Source: Dyadobacter sp. CY343 (GTDB taxonomy: Bacteria > Bacteroidota > Bacteroidia > Cytophagales > Spirosomataceae). Taken from it: DNA of 64,000 bases. The DNA lies in NCBI RefSeq assembly GCF_021390335.1, contig NZ_JAJUXK010000001.1, positions 1,533,412 through 1,597,411 on the forward strand, in the 5' to 3' direction. Position 1 is the first letter of the stretch. Every line of letters starts with the position of its first letter. Shown in pieces: positions 45,899-55,549 of the stretch. The notes beneath the pieces were generated by a model. That model was not told where the DNA came from, did no database searches, and worked only from the letters and a program-made list of their open reading frames with translations. A program made the translations under genes and the position numbers.

Positions 45899-47173
45899 TT
45901 GAATTTCGACGAATTTGAACTCCACGAGGACGTGATCAACGCCGTGGAATCTATGAACTACAAGCAGGCAACACCGATCCAGGAGCAAGCAATCCCTTAC
46001 ATACTTGACGGAAAAGACCTGCTGGCCTGCGCGCAAACAGGTACCGGCAAAACAGCCGCCTATCTGATCCCTATTTTAGATAAAGTAGCACACCAATCCA
46101 ATATTCACACAGGTGCATTGATACTGGTACCGACCCGCGAACTCGCGGTTCAGATCGATCAGCAAATCCAGGGATTGGGATATTTTGTGGGCGCAACCAG
46201 TATTGCGGTCTACGGAGGCAACAAGGGCCCTGAATGGGACCAGCAGAAAAAAGCATTGACACAAGGCGCAGATATTATTATTGCCACTCCAGGCAGGCTC
46301 ATCGCGCATTTGCAGCTCGGATACGTGAATTTCGGTGATATCAAACATTTGGTATTGGATGAAGCGGATAGAATGCTGGATATGGGTTTCCTGAGTGATA
46401 TCCTCAAAATAATGAGTTTCTTACCAGCTCAGCGGCAAACGCTGATGTTCTCGGCTACCATGCCTTCGAAGATCAATGAGCTGGCTAAACGGATTCTGCA
46501 AAATCCGGAGGAAATCCGGCTCGCTGTTTCCCGTCCGGCTGACCGCATTGACCAGCAATTTTACCTGGCCAGCGACGAACAGAAGTTGCCGCTGCTGCTT
46601 CACCTGCTCAGTCAGGTACAAAGCACGAGCATGGTACTCTTCACCTCCCGCAAGTCTACCGTTGAGCCGATTGTGCGCTCATTGAGAAAGCTGGGAATGG
46701 ACGCGCACGGTATTTCGTCGGATTCGGAGCAGGCCGATCGCGAGATTGTATTGAGGAATTTTAAAAACAGACAGTTTCCTGTCCTCGTGGCCACAGACGT
46801 TTTGTCGCGTGGTATTGATATTGATAATCTAAGTCACGTGGTGAATTACGATGTACCTCGCGATCCCGAGGATTACGTCCACCGTATCGGGCGCACAGCA
46901 CGTGCCGAGTCCAAGGGAACAGCGATCACATTCATTAATGAGCAGGATCAGAAATACGTTTTAAAAATAGAGCGGCTTTTTGAGAAGGAATTAGAGAAAA
47001 AATCTGTTACAAAAGAACTTGGCTTGGGTGAAGCGCCGGCATTTGAGCCGAAACGTTTCAAGCCGCCCGGACGTAAAAAACCTTCCGGCTCTAAGGAGGG
47101 ATCCAGATCCGCTGGTAGCGGACAGAAGCGTCGGAAACCTAAAAAAGAGTTCAATAACCCTTCTCAAGCATAA
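45899..47173 (+). CDS. DEAD-box ATP-dependent RNA helicase
   Basis: A 424-residue RNA helicase of the RhlE/CsdA type, acting in ribosome assembly or RNA decay. Motifs in order: Q motif (YKQATPIQEQAIP), I (AQTGTGKTAA), Ia (PTRELAVQ), II (VLDEADRML), III (MFSATMP), V (ATDVLSRGIDI) and VI (HRIGRTARA). The C-terminal tail is basic (GRKKPSGSKEGSRSAG and QKRRKPKKE) and should bind RNA. The start is TTG at 45899: an in-frame TGA lies two codons before it and the next ATG would cut into the Q motif. Confidence 0.95.
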   Translation: MNFDEFELHEDVINAVESMNYKQATPIQEQAIPYILDGKDLLACAQTGTGKTAAYLIPILDKVAHQSNIHTGALILVPTRELAVQIDQQIQGLGYFVGATSIAVYGGNKGPEWDQQKKALTQGADIIIATPGRLIAHLQLGYVNFGDIKHLVLDEADRMLDMGFLSDILKIMSFLPAQRQTLMFSATMPSKINELAKRILQNPEEIRLAVSRPADRIDQQFYLASDEQKLPLLLHLLSQVQSTSMVLFTSRKSTVEPIVRSLRKLGMDAHGISSDSEQADREIVLRNFKNRQFPVLVATDVLSRGIDIDNLSHVVNYDVPRDPEDYVHRIGRTARAESKGTAITFINEQDQKYVLKIERLFEKELEKKSVTKELGLGEAPAFEPKRFKPPGRKKPSGSKEGSRSAGSGQKRRKPKKEFNNPSQA

Positions 47174-47338
47174 AATTTATTCAGAGTTCGTCATTGTGAA
47201 GCAACGGGGCGTGAAATAGTTCTGGTACTAAATCAATGTTTTCTTGTAATGAAAACGTGAGATAGTACTCGATTCCTATTTTTCCTTTTCATTTGTCTTG
47301 CTTTGTAGTCGACATGCATGAACCTAAATTGAGTACGT

Positions 47339-48061
47339 TTGGACCGTTTAATAGATTGGATAAGAAATTACAAGTTTAGCATCACCGACCCGCCGATTAT
47401 CACGATGGAAGGGTTGTTTTCGCTGTTGCTGTTGTTGGTACTGAGTCTTGCTGCGGTTTTCTTCCATTTAATCAGAATTTTCTTTAATGCACCAGTCGAT
47501 TTTTCGATGGACTGGAACCTCTTTCTGAGCTGGATACCCCTGATTGTCGCTTTTTTTGCAGATAGTATAACAAAACGTTTCCCGGACATGCCGGTCAGCC
47601 TGCTGCTGATCAGCATTATGTGGCTCGCATTCTTTCCCAATGCGCCCTACATGATCACCGATCTGGCGCATTTGAGCGTGGATTATCAGAGGGATTTAAC
47701 CTGGCATGATACCATCATGCTTTTTTTCTACGCCGAGGTGAGCCTTTTCAATGGACTGGTTTCACTCTACTGGATACACCGAGCCTGGCGGCGTGTTTTT
47801 TACAGAAGGACAGCCAATATCATGTTGGTAATCAGTCTTCCACTTGCCGGATTTGGTGTGTATTTAGGAAGGGTTCGAAGAATGAACAGCTGGGATATCA
47901 TCCACGAGCCGGGACTGATTCTTACCAATTTGTTCGATAGTATCATGGACAGAACTGCGCTGGTATTTAGTTTAGAAATAGGTTTGCTGCTTGGGATTCT
48001 GTACCTGGTACTCTGGGGGATCATCCGTTTTCGTATTCGTTATAATAAAAAGCAGCAGTAA
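47339..48061 (+). CDS. DUF1361 membrane protein
   Basis: A 240-residue inner-membrane protein with about seven hydrophobic segments. The core motif LAFFPNAPYMITDLAHL is the DUF1361 hallmark. TTG at 47339 is the start because a TGA lies three codons before it and the next ATG (47405) would remove the N-terminal segment; the shorter version remains possible. The function of the family is not known. It precedes a methyltransferase and TruC on the same strand. Confidence 0.82.
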   Translation: MDRLIDWIRNYKFSITDPPIITMEGLFSLLLLLVLSLAAVFFHLIRIFFNAPVDFSMDWNLFLSWIPLIVAFFADSITKRFPDMPVSLLLISIMWLAFFPNAPYMITDLAHLSVDYQRDLTWHDTIMLFFYAEVSLFNGLVSLYWIHRAWRRVFYRRTANIMLVISLPLAGFGVYLGRVRRMNSWDIIHEPGLILTNLFDSIMDRTALVFSLEIGLLLGILYLVLWGIIRFRIRYNKKQQ

Positions 48062-48093
48062 AAACGGCTGTTCAGCGCTTCATATTAGGATTT

Positions 48094-48825
48094 ATGCAAA
48101 TATCAGGGAATATAAAGGATTCGTATTCTGCCCAATATGACCAGGATTCTGTCGCCTGGCGTAACACGGGAGCCAAGTATAAGGCACTCAACATCATCGA
48201 GCTTTCGAAAAATATCCAGTTTAAAAATGTATTGGAAGTTGGCGCAGGCGAGGGGAGTATTCTTAAATGGCTGTCAGAATCTAACTTTTGTGATGACTTA
48301 AACTGTGTCGAAATCTCCGAAAGCGGCATTTCACTGATCAAAGCAAAAAACATCAGGCATTTAAATGATGTATTGCTGTTTGATGGTTATCAGATCCCGT
48401 ATCCGGACAACCATTTCGACCTGGTAATATGTTCGCACGTGCTGGAACATGTTGAGCATGAACGCATTCTGCTCCGCGAGATCAAGCGGGTTTCGCGCTA
48501 CCAGATCTTTGAAGTACCTATTGATTTTTCATTTTATGTGGATAAAAAAGTAAAGCACTTTTTATCGTACGGACATATTAATATCTACACGCCCGGACTT
48601 TTTCGCTTTTTGCTGGCTTCCGAGAACTTTCAGGTTAAGCAGGATATTTGTCACTTATATCACGAAGATGTGATCAAACCTCTGTTTAAAAACAATCCGA
48701 CCGGGCTTCTTGTGACCCGGATTAAATACGGTTTGCTTAAAATGCTTCCCTATTTGCGCGGCATCAAACCCAGTTCCTATGCAGTGCTGACTGAGAAATC
48801 GGAAAAACAATTGTCCATTTTTTAA
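48094..48825 (+). CDS. Class I SAM-dependent methyltransferase
   Basis: A 243-residue cytoplasmic protein with the Rossmann-like methyltransferase fold: VLEVGAGEGSILKWL is motif I (SAM binding), LNCVEISESGISLIKA motif II, and FDLVICSHVLEHVEHERILL the UbiE/Methyltransf_11-type motif IV region. The substrate is not identifiable. Its TAA is followed directly by the GTG start of the pseudouridine synthase gene, so the two are coupled. Confidence 0.88.
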   Translation: MQISGNIKDSYSAQYDQDSVAWRNTGAKYKALNIIELSKNIQFKNVLEVGAGEGSILKWLSESNFCDDLNCVEISESGISLIKAKNIRHLNDVLLFDGYQIPYPDNHFDLVICSHVLEHVEHERILLREIKRVSRYQIFEVPIDFSFYVDKKVKHFLSYGHINIYTPGLFRFLLASENFQVKQDICHLYHEDVIKPLFKNNPTGLLVTRIKYGLLKMLPYLRGIKPSSYAVLTEKSEKQLSIF

Positions 48826-49539
48826 GTGATTCCCGAAAGCATTCCTACGCTGCCAATTTTGTATCAGGACGAATACCTGGTCGCGGTCAACAAACCGCAC
48901 GGGCTGCTGGTTCACCGGACTTCCCTGGCTGTTGACACAGATCAGTTCGCAGTACAAATCCTGCGCGATCAGCTTGGTCAGCGCGTTTACCCAGTACACA
49001 GGCTCGACAGAAAAACCGCCGGCGTGTTGCTATTTGCATTGAATGAAGAGGTGAATAGCCTGATGCAGCAGCAGTTCCAGAACGGTCAGGTAGAAAAAAC
49101 TTACCACGCCATCGTCCGCGGCTTCACGCCAGATTCGGGCGAGATCGACTATCCGCTTAAACGCGACGACGGTGTTGTCCAGGAAGCTTTCACCGCTTTC
49201 CGCACCCTTCAGAGAACCGAAGTTCCTTTCCAGACCGGCAAACACGCCACTTCCCGATATTCTCTCGTCGAGCTAAAACCCACCACCGGCCGCATGCACC
49301 AGCTCAGAAAGCACATGGCGCACATCATGCACCCGATCATAGGCGACCGCCCACACGGCTGTAACAAGCAGAATAGGTTTTTCAAAGAAAGATTTGGAAT
49401 GGAGACAATGTTGCTGCATGCGTATTTCGTTGCGTTTGCCCATCCCGTTACAGGAATTCCCGTTCAGATTTACGCTGATTTAAGTCCTGAGATGGGGAAC
49501 ACTTTTGAATTATTTAATTTTATAAGTTGGGCGGATTGA
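48826..49539 (+). CDS. truC: tRNA pseudouridine synthase of the RluA/TruC group
   Basis: A 237-residue RNA-modifying enzyme that isomerises uridine to pseudouridine; TruC acts at position 65 of tRNAs. The full sequence follows TruC closely: LYQDEYLVAVNKPHGLLVHR, then the catalytic HRLDRKTAGVLLFAL with the active-site Asp, and LVELKPTTGRMHQLRKHMAH with conserved Arg-His, ending HAYFVAFAHPVTG. The GTG start abuts the methyltransferase stop codon. Confidence 0.9.
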   Translation: MIPESIPTLPILYQDEYLVAVNKPHGLLVHRTSLAVDTDQFAVQILRDQLGQRVYPVHRLDRKTAGVLLFALNEEVNSLMQQQFQNGQVEKTYHAIVRGFTPDSGEIDYPLKRDDGVVQEAFTAFRTLQRTEVPFQTGKHATSRYSLVELKPTTGRMHQLRKHMAHIMHPIIGDRPHGCNKQNRFFKERFGMETMLLHAYFVAFAHPVTGIPVQIYADLSPEMGNTFELFNFISWAD

Positions 49540-49704
49540 CAAACTTATAGTCAGACGGAGACCAGTCGCGTGGAATTTTCTGGGAAGAAATTGGCTTCAT
49601 CTTTGAATATTTTACGAAAAGTAGGTATCAGAAAAAAGCATTTGATTTATTAGTATTTTTATCGGCAGATTCTTCCAGTTTATACTTCACTTTACCAACG
49701 TTAA

Positions 49705-50817
49705 ATGAAAAAAGCATTAATTACCGGGATCACCGGTCAGGATGGTGCCTATCTTGCTGAACTCCTTTTGAGCAAAGGATATGAAGTGCACGGTATCAAA
49801 CGCCGCAGCTCTTTGTTCAATACCCAGCGGATCGACCATATTTATGAAGATCCGCACGAAAAGGATGTGCGTTTCCACCTGCATTACGGTGACCTGAGCG
49901 ATTCTACCAACATCATCCGCATTATCCAGGAAGTACAACCTGACGAAATATATAACCTGGGTGCGATGTCGCACGTGCAGGTAAGTTTTGAAGAACCTGA
50001 GTATACGGCCAATGTGGACGGTATCGGTACCTTGCGTATCCTGGAAGCAGTTCGCCTGCTTGGTCTGACCAAGAAAACGAAGATATACCAGGCTTCCACT
50101 TCTGAGCTTTACGGATTGGTACAGGCAGTGCCGCAGTCTGAAACCACCCCATTTTACCCGCGTTCCCCTTACGCAGTTGCGAAACTGTACGGGTATTGGA
50201 TCACGGTCAACTACCGCGAAGCTTATGATATGTTCGCTGTAAACGGTATTCTTTTCAACCATGAATCGCCTCTGAGAGGCGAGACTTTCGTGACCAGAAA
50301 AATTACCCGCGCAGTTGCCCGTATCGCACTGGGCTTGCAGGATAAAGTGTATTTGGGTAACCTGGACGCACAACGCGACTGGGGCCACGCCAAGGATTTC
50401 GTAGAGGCAATGTGGCTGATATTGCAGCAGGAAACGGCCGAAGATTTTGTGATCGCAACTGGTGTTACCACCCGCATTCGTGATTTCGTTAGAATGGCAT
50501 TTGAAGAAGTTGGTATTGAAGTAGAATTCTCCGGTGAAGGCGCTGGTGAAACTGCGAAAGTTGTAAAATGCAACCATGCAGATTTCCAGATTGAAATAGG
50601 CAAAGAAGTAGTTGCAGTTGACCCACGCTATTTCCGCCCGACCGAAGTGGAGCTATTGATTGGCGATCCGACCAAATCGATGACCAAACTGGGCTGGAAA
50701 CCTAAATACGATCTGAAAGCATTGGTGAACGATATGGTAACAGCGGATGTAACCTTGTTCAAAAAGGACAGACTTTTGGAAAGCAGCGGTCACCGCGTTC
50801 CGAATTACTACGAATAA
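49705..50817 (+). CDS. gmd: GDP-mannose 4,6-dehydratase (second copy)
   Basis: A 370-residue SDR enzyme making GDP-4-keto-6-deoxy-D-mannose. [40 protein letters not shown] and [15 protein letters not shown] carry the NADP loop, active-site Ser/Glu and Tyr-Lys pair. It matches the EPS-locus copy almost throughout residues 5-250 and differs in the last third. It stands alone with its own terminator, and codon use looks like the GC-richer flanks, so it may be the ancestral housekeeping copy. No GDP-fucose synthase is in the window. Confidence 0.96.
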   Translation: MKKALITGITGQDGAYLAELLLSKGYEVHGIKRRSSLFNTQRIDHIYEDPHEKDVRFHLHYGDLSDSTNIIRIIQEVQPDEIYNLGAMSHVQVSFEEPEYTANVDGIGTLRILEAVRLLGLTKKTKIYQASTSELYGLVQAVPQSETTPFYPRSPYAVAKLYGYWITVNYREAYDMFAVNGILFNHESPLRGETFVTRKITRAVARIALGLQDKVYLGNLDAQRDWGHAKDFVEAMWLILQQETAEDFVIATGVTTRIRDFVRMAFEEVGIEVEFSGEGAGETAKVVKCNHADFQIEIGKEVVAVDPRYFRPTEVELLIGDPTKSMTKLGWKPKYDLKALVNDMVTADVTLFKKDRLLESSGHRVPNYYE

Positions 50818-50832
50818 GCGCATTCACCTTAC

Positions 50833-50867
50833 GAGAAAATCCCGAAACGAACTTTCGGGATTTTCTC
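50833..50867. terminator. Strong intrinsic terminator between gmd and the mobilization module
   Basis: A perfect 15-bp inverted repeat pairs GAGAAAATCCCGAAA (50833-50847) with TTTCGGGATTTTCTC (50853-50867) around a 5-base loop (CGAAC). It lies 16 bases after the gmd stop and abuts the stop of the leftward coupling-protein gene, so it can serve both. Confidence 0.9.
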
Positions 50868-50868
50868 T

Positions 50869-52857
50869 CTACTTGCTAATCACCAAATGCGCCAACTCAG
50901 GATCATTTAGCAGCCTTTCCATTTCTACAAAAACAAGATCTTGCACATCCTGCTTGATCTGATAATAATTGGCTCTGATCACACTATCATCAACCTTTCG
51001 CACGATTGGAAGTTCTTTGTAAGCAGACTCTTGTCTGGCTATCGCCTGATTATCGTTTATGATTTGAGCATGAAACATTTTTAGAGCGATCTTCTCGTCG
51101 GGCGTGTCAGCTACCATTCCTACAAACTCGCCTGAGCTAAGCGAGGCAATTTTGGATGCTGGTATAGCTGAATCCAGCTGCTTTGAGTGGCTAATGGATG
51201 TGTCATTTCTGTTAACTGAGAAGCTCGTGCGGTCCTGCAGGATCCTTCCAAAGCGCTCTGAAAGCTGCTTGGCGGTATCGCCAGTTACTTGTCCACTGAT
51301 AATATTGCCACTTATATTCATAATTACATCGGCCTGCTCTTTGCCGTAGTCTTTTCTCAGCTGGCTGAAATCCTGGATGCCTAATGTGGTTGCGACCTTG
51401 TTTTGACGCGCAGTTGCAATCAGGCTATCGATGTGATTAAGAAAGATAGTTGGGAATTCATCAAATATCAGGCTGCTCTTAAGCTTACCTTTCTGATTAA
51501 CCTGATTGATCATTCTCGTCACATAAAGAGAAATAACAGCGCCATAGGTCATGATCTTCTGGGGGTTATTCCCTAAGCAAACAATTTTAGGATCCTGCGG
51601 ATTATTGATATCCAGCGAAAAGTCATTGCCTGATAATACATAATACAGTGAAGGTGATGATAGTCGCGCCATCGAAATCTGCGCGGAGGCAATCTGGCCT
51701 TCCAATTGTTGGTTTGCATCGTTAATGAACGCGGAAATAAATGGGTTAATCAGCACTTCAATCTCTTTTTCAGATCTTAAAATACTAAACAGCTTCTCGT
51801 GCTCAATCTGCATGAGCTCGACGGCATGAGGCAAACTACAAAATGCGCCATTCTGATACTTTTTCAGAAACCAGATGATCGCAGTCAAAAAATTGATGGG
51901 GGATTCTACAAAAAAATCGCCCTGACGCTTAACCCATTCCCGATTGAGCCCCATCAGTATCGCGCGTGCTGATTCGGCCGCATCTGCAATATCAACTAGA
52001 CCACCAGGATCGAGGGGGTTACAGCGATGGCTTCTGGATAGGTCATCGAAATTAATCGAGTAAAAGCTTGAAGGTGTTTTGGTTTGCGCTTCCTTATCAA
52101 GCCATGCATTATAAGCGATTTTGGTGAGGTCATCGTATTTGAAATCATACAGAAAAACGGCGAAACCTTTGGCAATATGCTGGGTAAGCACATGGCGGAT
52201 TACGAAATAGGTTTTACCTGACCCGGGCGAGCCCAGCACTAACAGCCCGCGCATTGGATTGACGAAATTGATCCAGGACTTTTTGACGCTACTGCGAAGT
52301 TTGTAGCGGCCCGGCAAATTGATCGAGTATTCATTTTCAATGAGTCGCTCTTGCTGTGGGAAAGTTTCGTTGTCTTCATTGAAGATGTCCTGGCCGGTTA
52401 TTTTTAAGCGCATTATCTTCGATATCGTCGTGCCACCTGCCAAAAACATCAATAGCCCCAGGCAGGTGATTGAGATGTATGAGATGGTTTGAAGCTGAAT
52501 TTCTATCTGCATTTTCAGCAAATATCCGCTCAGAAAAAAGACGGATAAGCCTATTGCCAATTGCCTGAGAGCTGTGCTCGCTTTCAAATGCTGCTCTTTC
52601 CTGCCTTTTGTTCCAAGCAAGGACAGCGACAAGAAAATCAAGCAAATCACCTTGGTTTTTTCAAAGTGAGAAAATAGCCCTGTCTTTTCAATTTGATCCA
52701 ATATTCTGTCACTAAACGTGCTGACCAGCTTCCATGCTGTGAAAGCTTGGTAGCAGTAATAGTAAAAATGAAGCGCCAATGCGAACAGGCCAATGGATCT
52801 GCTCATGTCCAGAATTCTGCGAAGAGCCTGCTCGTTTTCTCCGGTATTGCTTGCCAT
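50869..52857 (-). CDS. mobC: Conjugative coupling protein (VirD4/TraG-like, MobC)
   Basis: A 662-residue hexameric inner-membrane ATPase that brings the relaxase-DNA complex to the transfer channel. Four hydrophobic segments in the first 150 residues anchor it. The motor domain has Walker A LVLGSPGSGKTYF, an acidic FLYDFKYDDL motif after it, Walker B SSLIFDEFPTIFL, and the following ATARQNKVATTLGIQDFSQL block typical of the TraG/VirD4 family. It is the last gene of the leftward mob cluster, 11 bases after the relaxase. Confidence 0.92.
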   Translation of the reverse strand: MASNTGENEQALRRILDMSRSIGLFALALHFYYYCYQAFTAWKLVSTFSDRILDQIEKTGLFSHFEKTKVICLIFLSLSLLGTKGRKEQHLKASTALRQLAIGLSVFFLSGYLLKMQIEIQLQTISYISITCLGLLMFLAGGTTISKIMRLKITGQDIFNEDNETFPQQERLIENEYSINLPGRYKLRSSVKKSWINFVNPMRGLLVLGSPGSGKTYFVIRHVLTQHIAKGFAVFLYDFKYDDLTKIAYNAWLDKEAQTKTPSSFYSINFDDLSRSHRCNPLDPGGLVDIADAAESARAILMGLNREWVKRQGDFFVESPINFLTAIIWFLKKYQNGAFCSLPHAVELMQIEHEKLFSILRSEKEIEVLINPFISAFINDANQQLEGQIASAQISMARLSSPSLYYVLSGNDFSLDINNPQDPKIVCLGNNPQKIMTYGAVISLYVTRMINQVNQKGKLKSSLIFDEFPTIFLNHIDSLIATARQNKVATTLGIQDFSQLRKDYGKEQADVIMNISGNIISGQVTGDTAKQLSERFGRILQDRTSFSVNRNDTSISHSKQLDSAIPASKIASLSSGEFVGMVADTPDEKIALKMFHAQIINDNQAIARQESAYKELPIVRKVDDSVIRANYYQIKQDVQDLVFVEMERLLNDPELAHLVISK

Positions 52858-52868
52858 GTGAATATTAT

Positions 52869-54152
52869 TTATAGTTGTTGAGATAATTTCTTTTTCCGTT
52901 TTTTTCTGGACCTTCTTAGTTGCCAGGGCCCCGCACTTTTATCTTCCATAGGTCGCAGCAAAGCGTCCGAAACTGCCGATTCAATCGCGGGTGCTGGACC
53001 CAGATCAACCCGATGATCATATGGCTTACTGAGATATTCGCGAAGGACACTTTGATGCTGAACTGCTTGTGTTTGATTATCAACTGAAAGTGGTTGGCCC
53101 GATGGCTGACACATCTCTTGAATCTGCGATCGATGGTAAGCAGCACCAATCTTAGAGGCTGACAGGGCGAATTTTGTGCGGAAATCCACGTATATGATGC
53201 CGCCAGTTTCACTGTGAGAATCTGGTAAGAAAACCATTTGGATCCCCTCCTTTTCCAGAAGTTGTGTCAGCGCCTGCGTTCCCTGACCGGCTGCTTTTCG
53301 CATAGCAAAATCAACACAGCTCTTAACCCTGCTTACAGATTTGGTGAAATTGGTTTGACCAGTTGCAAACCGCTCCTGCAAGTAATGGTGCGTCGGCTTG
53401 TTTTCGAAAGTGCTCGCTTTAATTGGAACGCCAACTTTTTTGCCTTTTTCATTCAAAATCACGTATCGCAAGCCAGTAGCTTTGCCGGGTGTAGCCAATC
53501 CTGGTTGTAGAATGCCTACATTATATAGGCTAAGCAATGCCCTAAGCTCTGGGAAACTACCATAAGTGTACTGAGGCAGGACCGTTCTGAGCACACGCCA
53601 AATCGTACGCTTAGTAGCAATTTTGCCATGTATAGCCTTCTGTGCGCCAGGCCGATCAAGCAGGTACTGTTTTCTCTGTCCGGCTGCGCTCGCCTGCGTC
53701 AGCCCAAATTGTAATTCAATACTTTTCCTTGCTAGTTCAGATAAGTCTTTTGCGTTGTTGTGAGTAGCAATCCTTGTACCATCAGGCCTAATCACAACAG
53801 AGACGATATGAATGTGAGTATGGCTTGCGTCATGATGTTGATAGACCAGATAGGGCTGCTGGCCAAACCCCAGCTGATTCATATAGGTCTGTGCGATGCG
53901 TGTTAACAGTTTAGGTGGAACCACGTCATCAGGATGAAAATTCAAGGATATGTGAATGCTGTTTCGCTTCACATTATCATTCAGATCAGCAAATCTGAGC
54001 AGCATATTCAGGCGCTGCTTGGGTGTTAAATCTTGCGGCTCGCAGGGGTAGTTGGCGGCCATGATGCACTGCGCAACACCCTGATTGACCTTTTGTTCGT
54101 TATATCGAAAGCTCCGGGCAATCGATGTACTGGTTTTTATGACGGCAACCAT
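52869..54152 (-). CDS. mobB: MOBP-type relaxase (MobB)
   Basis: A 427-residue DNA-nicking transesterase that cuts oriT and leads the strand into the recipient. The N-terminal third carries the relaxase fold: SFRYNEQKVNQGVAQ near the start (the candidate nucleophile Tyr lies in RYNE) and the metal-binding triple-His motif HHDASHTHIHIVSVVIRPDG. The C-terminal part is basic and ends RRSRKKRKKKLSQQL. It overlaps the accessory-protein gene by 16 bases, so the two are co-translated. Confidence 0.92.
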   Translation of the reverse strand: MVAVIKTSTSIARSFRYNEQKVNQGVAQCIMAANYPCEPQDLTPKQRLNMLLRFADLNDNVKRNSIHISLNFHPDDVVPPKLLTRIAQTYMNQLGFGQQPYLVYQHHDASHTHIHIVSVVIRPDGTRIATHNNAKDLSELARKSIELQFGLTQASAAGQRKQYLLDRPGAQKAIHGKIATKRTIWRVLRTVLPQYTYGSFPELRALLSLYNVGILQPGLATPGKATGLRYVILNEKGKKVGVPIKASTFENKPTHHYLQERFATGQTNFTKSVSRVKSCVDFAMRKAAGQGTQALTQLLEKEGIQMVFLPDSHSETGGIIYVDFRTKFALSASKIGAAYHRSQIQEMCQPSGQPLSVDNQTQAVQHQSVLREYLSKPYDHRVDLGPAPAIESAVSDALLRPMEDKSAGPWQLRRSRKKRKKKLSQQL

Positions 54153-54532
54153 TTTTGAGCAGCCTGAGTGACGTATGATTTTATAACCTGAATATGGCTT
54201 AGCATCGCTTGACTGTCAGCCTGATATTGCAGCAGCCACATGGATTGATCTTCATTTTGATTTAGTGATGAGAATACTTGGGCGGACAATTCTACGTTTT
54301 GTTCAATCCGGATTAGCTGCATCCGAAGCCTGATCAGCTCGTTGAGAAGCTCGTCCAGTGACTGGTTTCTTTGGTTGTAGGTGACAGGCGTGGCCAATGC
54401 AAGCTTACGGATAAACTCCCCCATATTCCGGCAAGTGCTGCAACCGAGCCTTTTTAGCAGTCTATCGTATTCTTTTTGATTTAAGCAAAGAGTCAGTTTC
54501 TTCTGACGGCGCTCAACTGGTTCTAACATCAC
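54137..54532 (-). CDS. mobA: Relaxosome accessory protein (MobA/MobC-type, ribbon-helix-helix)
   Basis: A 131-residue DNA-binding protein that helps the relaxase at oriT. The basic N-terminus (RRQKKLTLCLNQKEYDRLLK) is a ribbon-helix-helix fold, followed by FIRKLALATP and a helical domain (LLNELIRLRMQLIRIEQN) as in the bacterial mobilisation (PF05713) family. Either of two adjacent ATGs (54532, 54529) can start it. An oriT is expected just upstream, in the 42-base gap or in the 5' part of the gene. Confidence 0.85.
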   Translation of the reverse strand: MMLEPVERRQKKLTLCLNQKEYDRLLKRLGCSTCRNMGEFIRKLALATPVTYNQRNQSLDELLNELIRLRMQLIRIEQNVELSAQVFSSLNQNEDQSMWLLQYQADSQAMLSHIQVIKSYVTQAAQKWLPS

Positions 54533-54574
54533 GTAAACTTTTCAGAATTGCTGTTAAACATTTCAAATGCGTGC

Positions 54575-55501
54575 TTATATTCTTCCGGGCAGCTCGATGG
54601 ATTTTCTTTGTTTGGGTGTTCTGTCATCGATTCCATTTACTGAAAGCAACCAGTCATTAACATCCTTAAAATTCTCATACATACCAGCCGCATCGCAGTA
54701 GCAGTGATGCAGGGAAATGGCGTTGGCTGTCAGGGTTCTTCCGGCCAGGTCATGATCCAAAAAAAGATGCGCTTGCTGGTGGCGTTCCAAAAATGGTCTT
54801 GCCCGCTGAAAAAGCGCTATCGAATTAAGCACCAGATAGTTCATTTCTGGGAGTTGTTGTTGTCGGGCAATCACCTGATAGGATAACAGATCAAAAAATC
54901 CTTCGAAAACACATACTTCCTTGGAGCCATTGTCAATGCGGGTAACATCTTTGGGCGAACTGGAAATTTTGCTGTACTGATTGCGAAGCTCCCAACCGCC
55001 AGAGTCATTTCGAAAGCCAATCGAATAATATCGGTTCTTACCTAGTTCGTAGAGAACCTCTCTGCAAACCTGGTCAGCAAATTGCTTGTCAATACCCCTT
55101 TTTGAAAGGTATCTCACCAGGGCGACAGAGTGTATTGGTTTTTCTTCAAGGATATGCAATTTATTTTCTGGCTGATTATAGCTGGGCAGCACCGGTGTAT
55201 AGCTGTGTGGACGGGCATGTTGGCCGCTGCGAAATTTTTGCAAAAGATCACTGACACTGCACTGATGGTAGAGGATACCAAAATCGATCAGGTTGCCCCC
55301 TTTTCCAATGCCATAGTCGAACCACCGATTGAGACGAAGGTTAATCTTAAAGGAGGGGGTTCGTTCTTCTCGCAGTGGAGAATGATACCAGTAGTTTGGT
55401 CCTTGGACACGCGCTGGCTCGATGCCCAAATCGGCTAAGTAGCTGGTCATATCTGTATCTTTGATGGTTTGTAAAGTGATTAGCTCGCTGTGGGTTGTCA
55501 T
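54575..55501 (-). CDS. Toprim-domain primase-like protein of mobile element
   Basis: A 308-residue protein of the kind encoded by Bacteroidota transfer elements. The N-terminal part resembles a CHC2 DNA-primase finger (YHSPLREERTPSFKINLR and GKGGNLIDFGILYH), but the usual zinc-binding Cys residues are missing. The middle and C-terminal part is a Toprim domain: VCVFEGFFDLLSYQV supplies the Glu and HLFLDHDLAGRTLTAN the DxD. It may prime the complementary strand after transfer. It lies between a DUF3945-like gene and mobA on the same strand. Confidence 0.83.
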   Translation of the reverse strand: MTTHSELITLQTIKDTDMTSYLADLGIEPARVQGPNYWYHSPLREERTPSFKINLRLNRWFDYGIGKGGNLIDFGILYHQCSVSDLLQKFRSGQHARPHSYTPVLPSYNQPENKLHILEEKPIHSVALVRYLSKRGIDKQFADQVCREVLYELGKNRYYSIGFRNDSGGWELRNQYSKISSSPKDVTRIDNGSKEVCVFEGFFDLLSYQVIARQQQLPEMNYLVLNSIALFQRARPFLERHQQAHLFLDHDLAGRTLTANAISLHHCYCDAAGMYENFKDVNDWLLSVNGIDDRTPKQRKSIELPGRI

Positions 55502-55549
55502 AAAGCGATTAACTTATCCTGAAAATAGATCCTGGCAGCGCAACGATGA

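Noticed and set aside
49717..50577. A 286-codon frame on the minus strand opposite gmd
   Set aside because: It is the antisense of a strongly conserved gmd reading frame, has no family features, and its length follows from the codon use of gmd.
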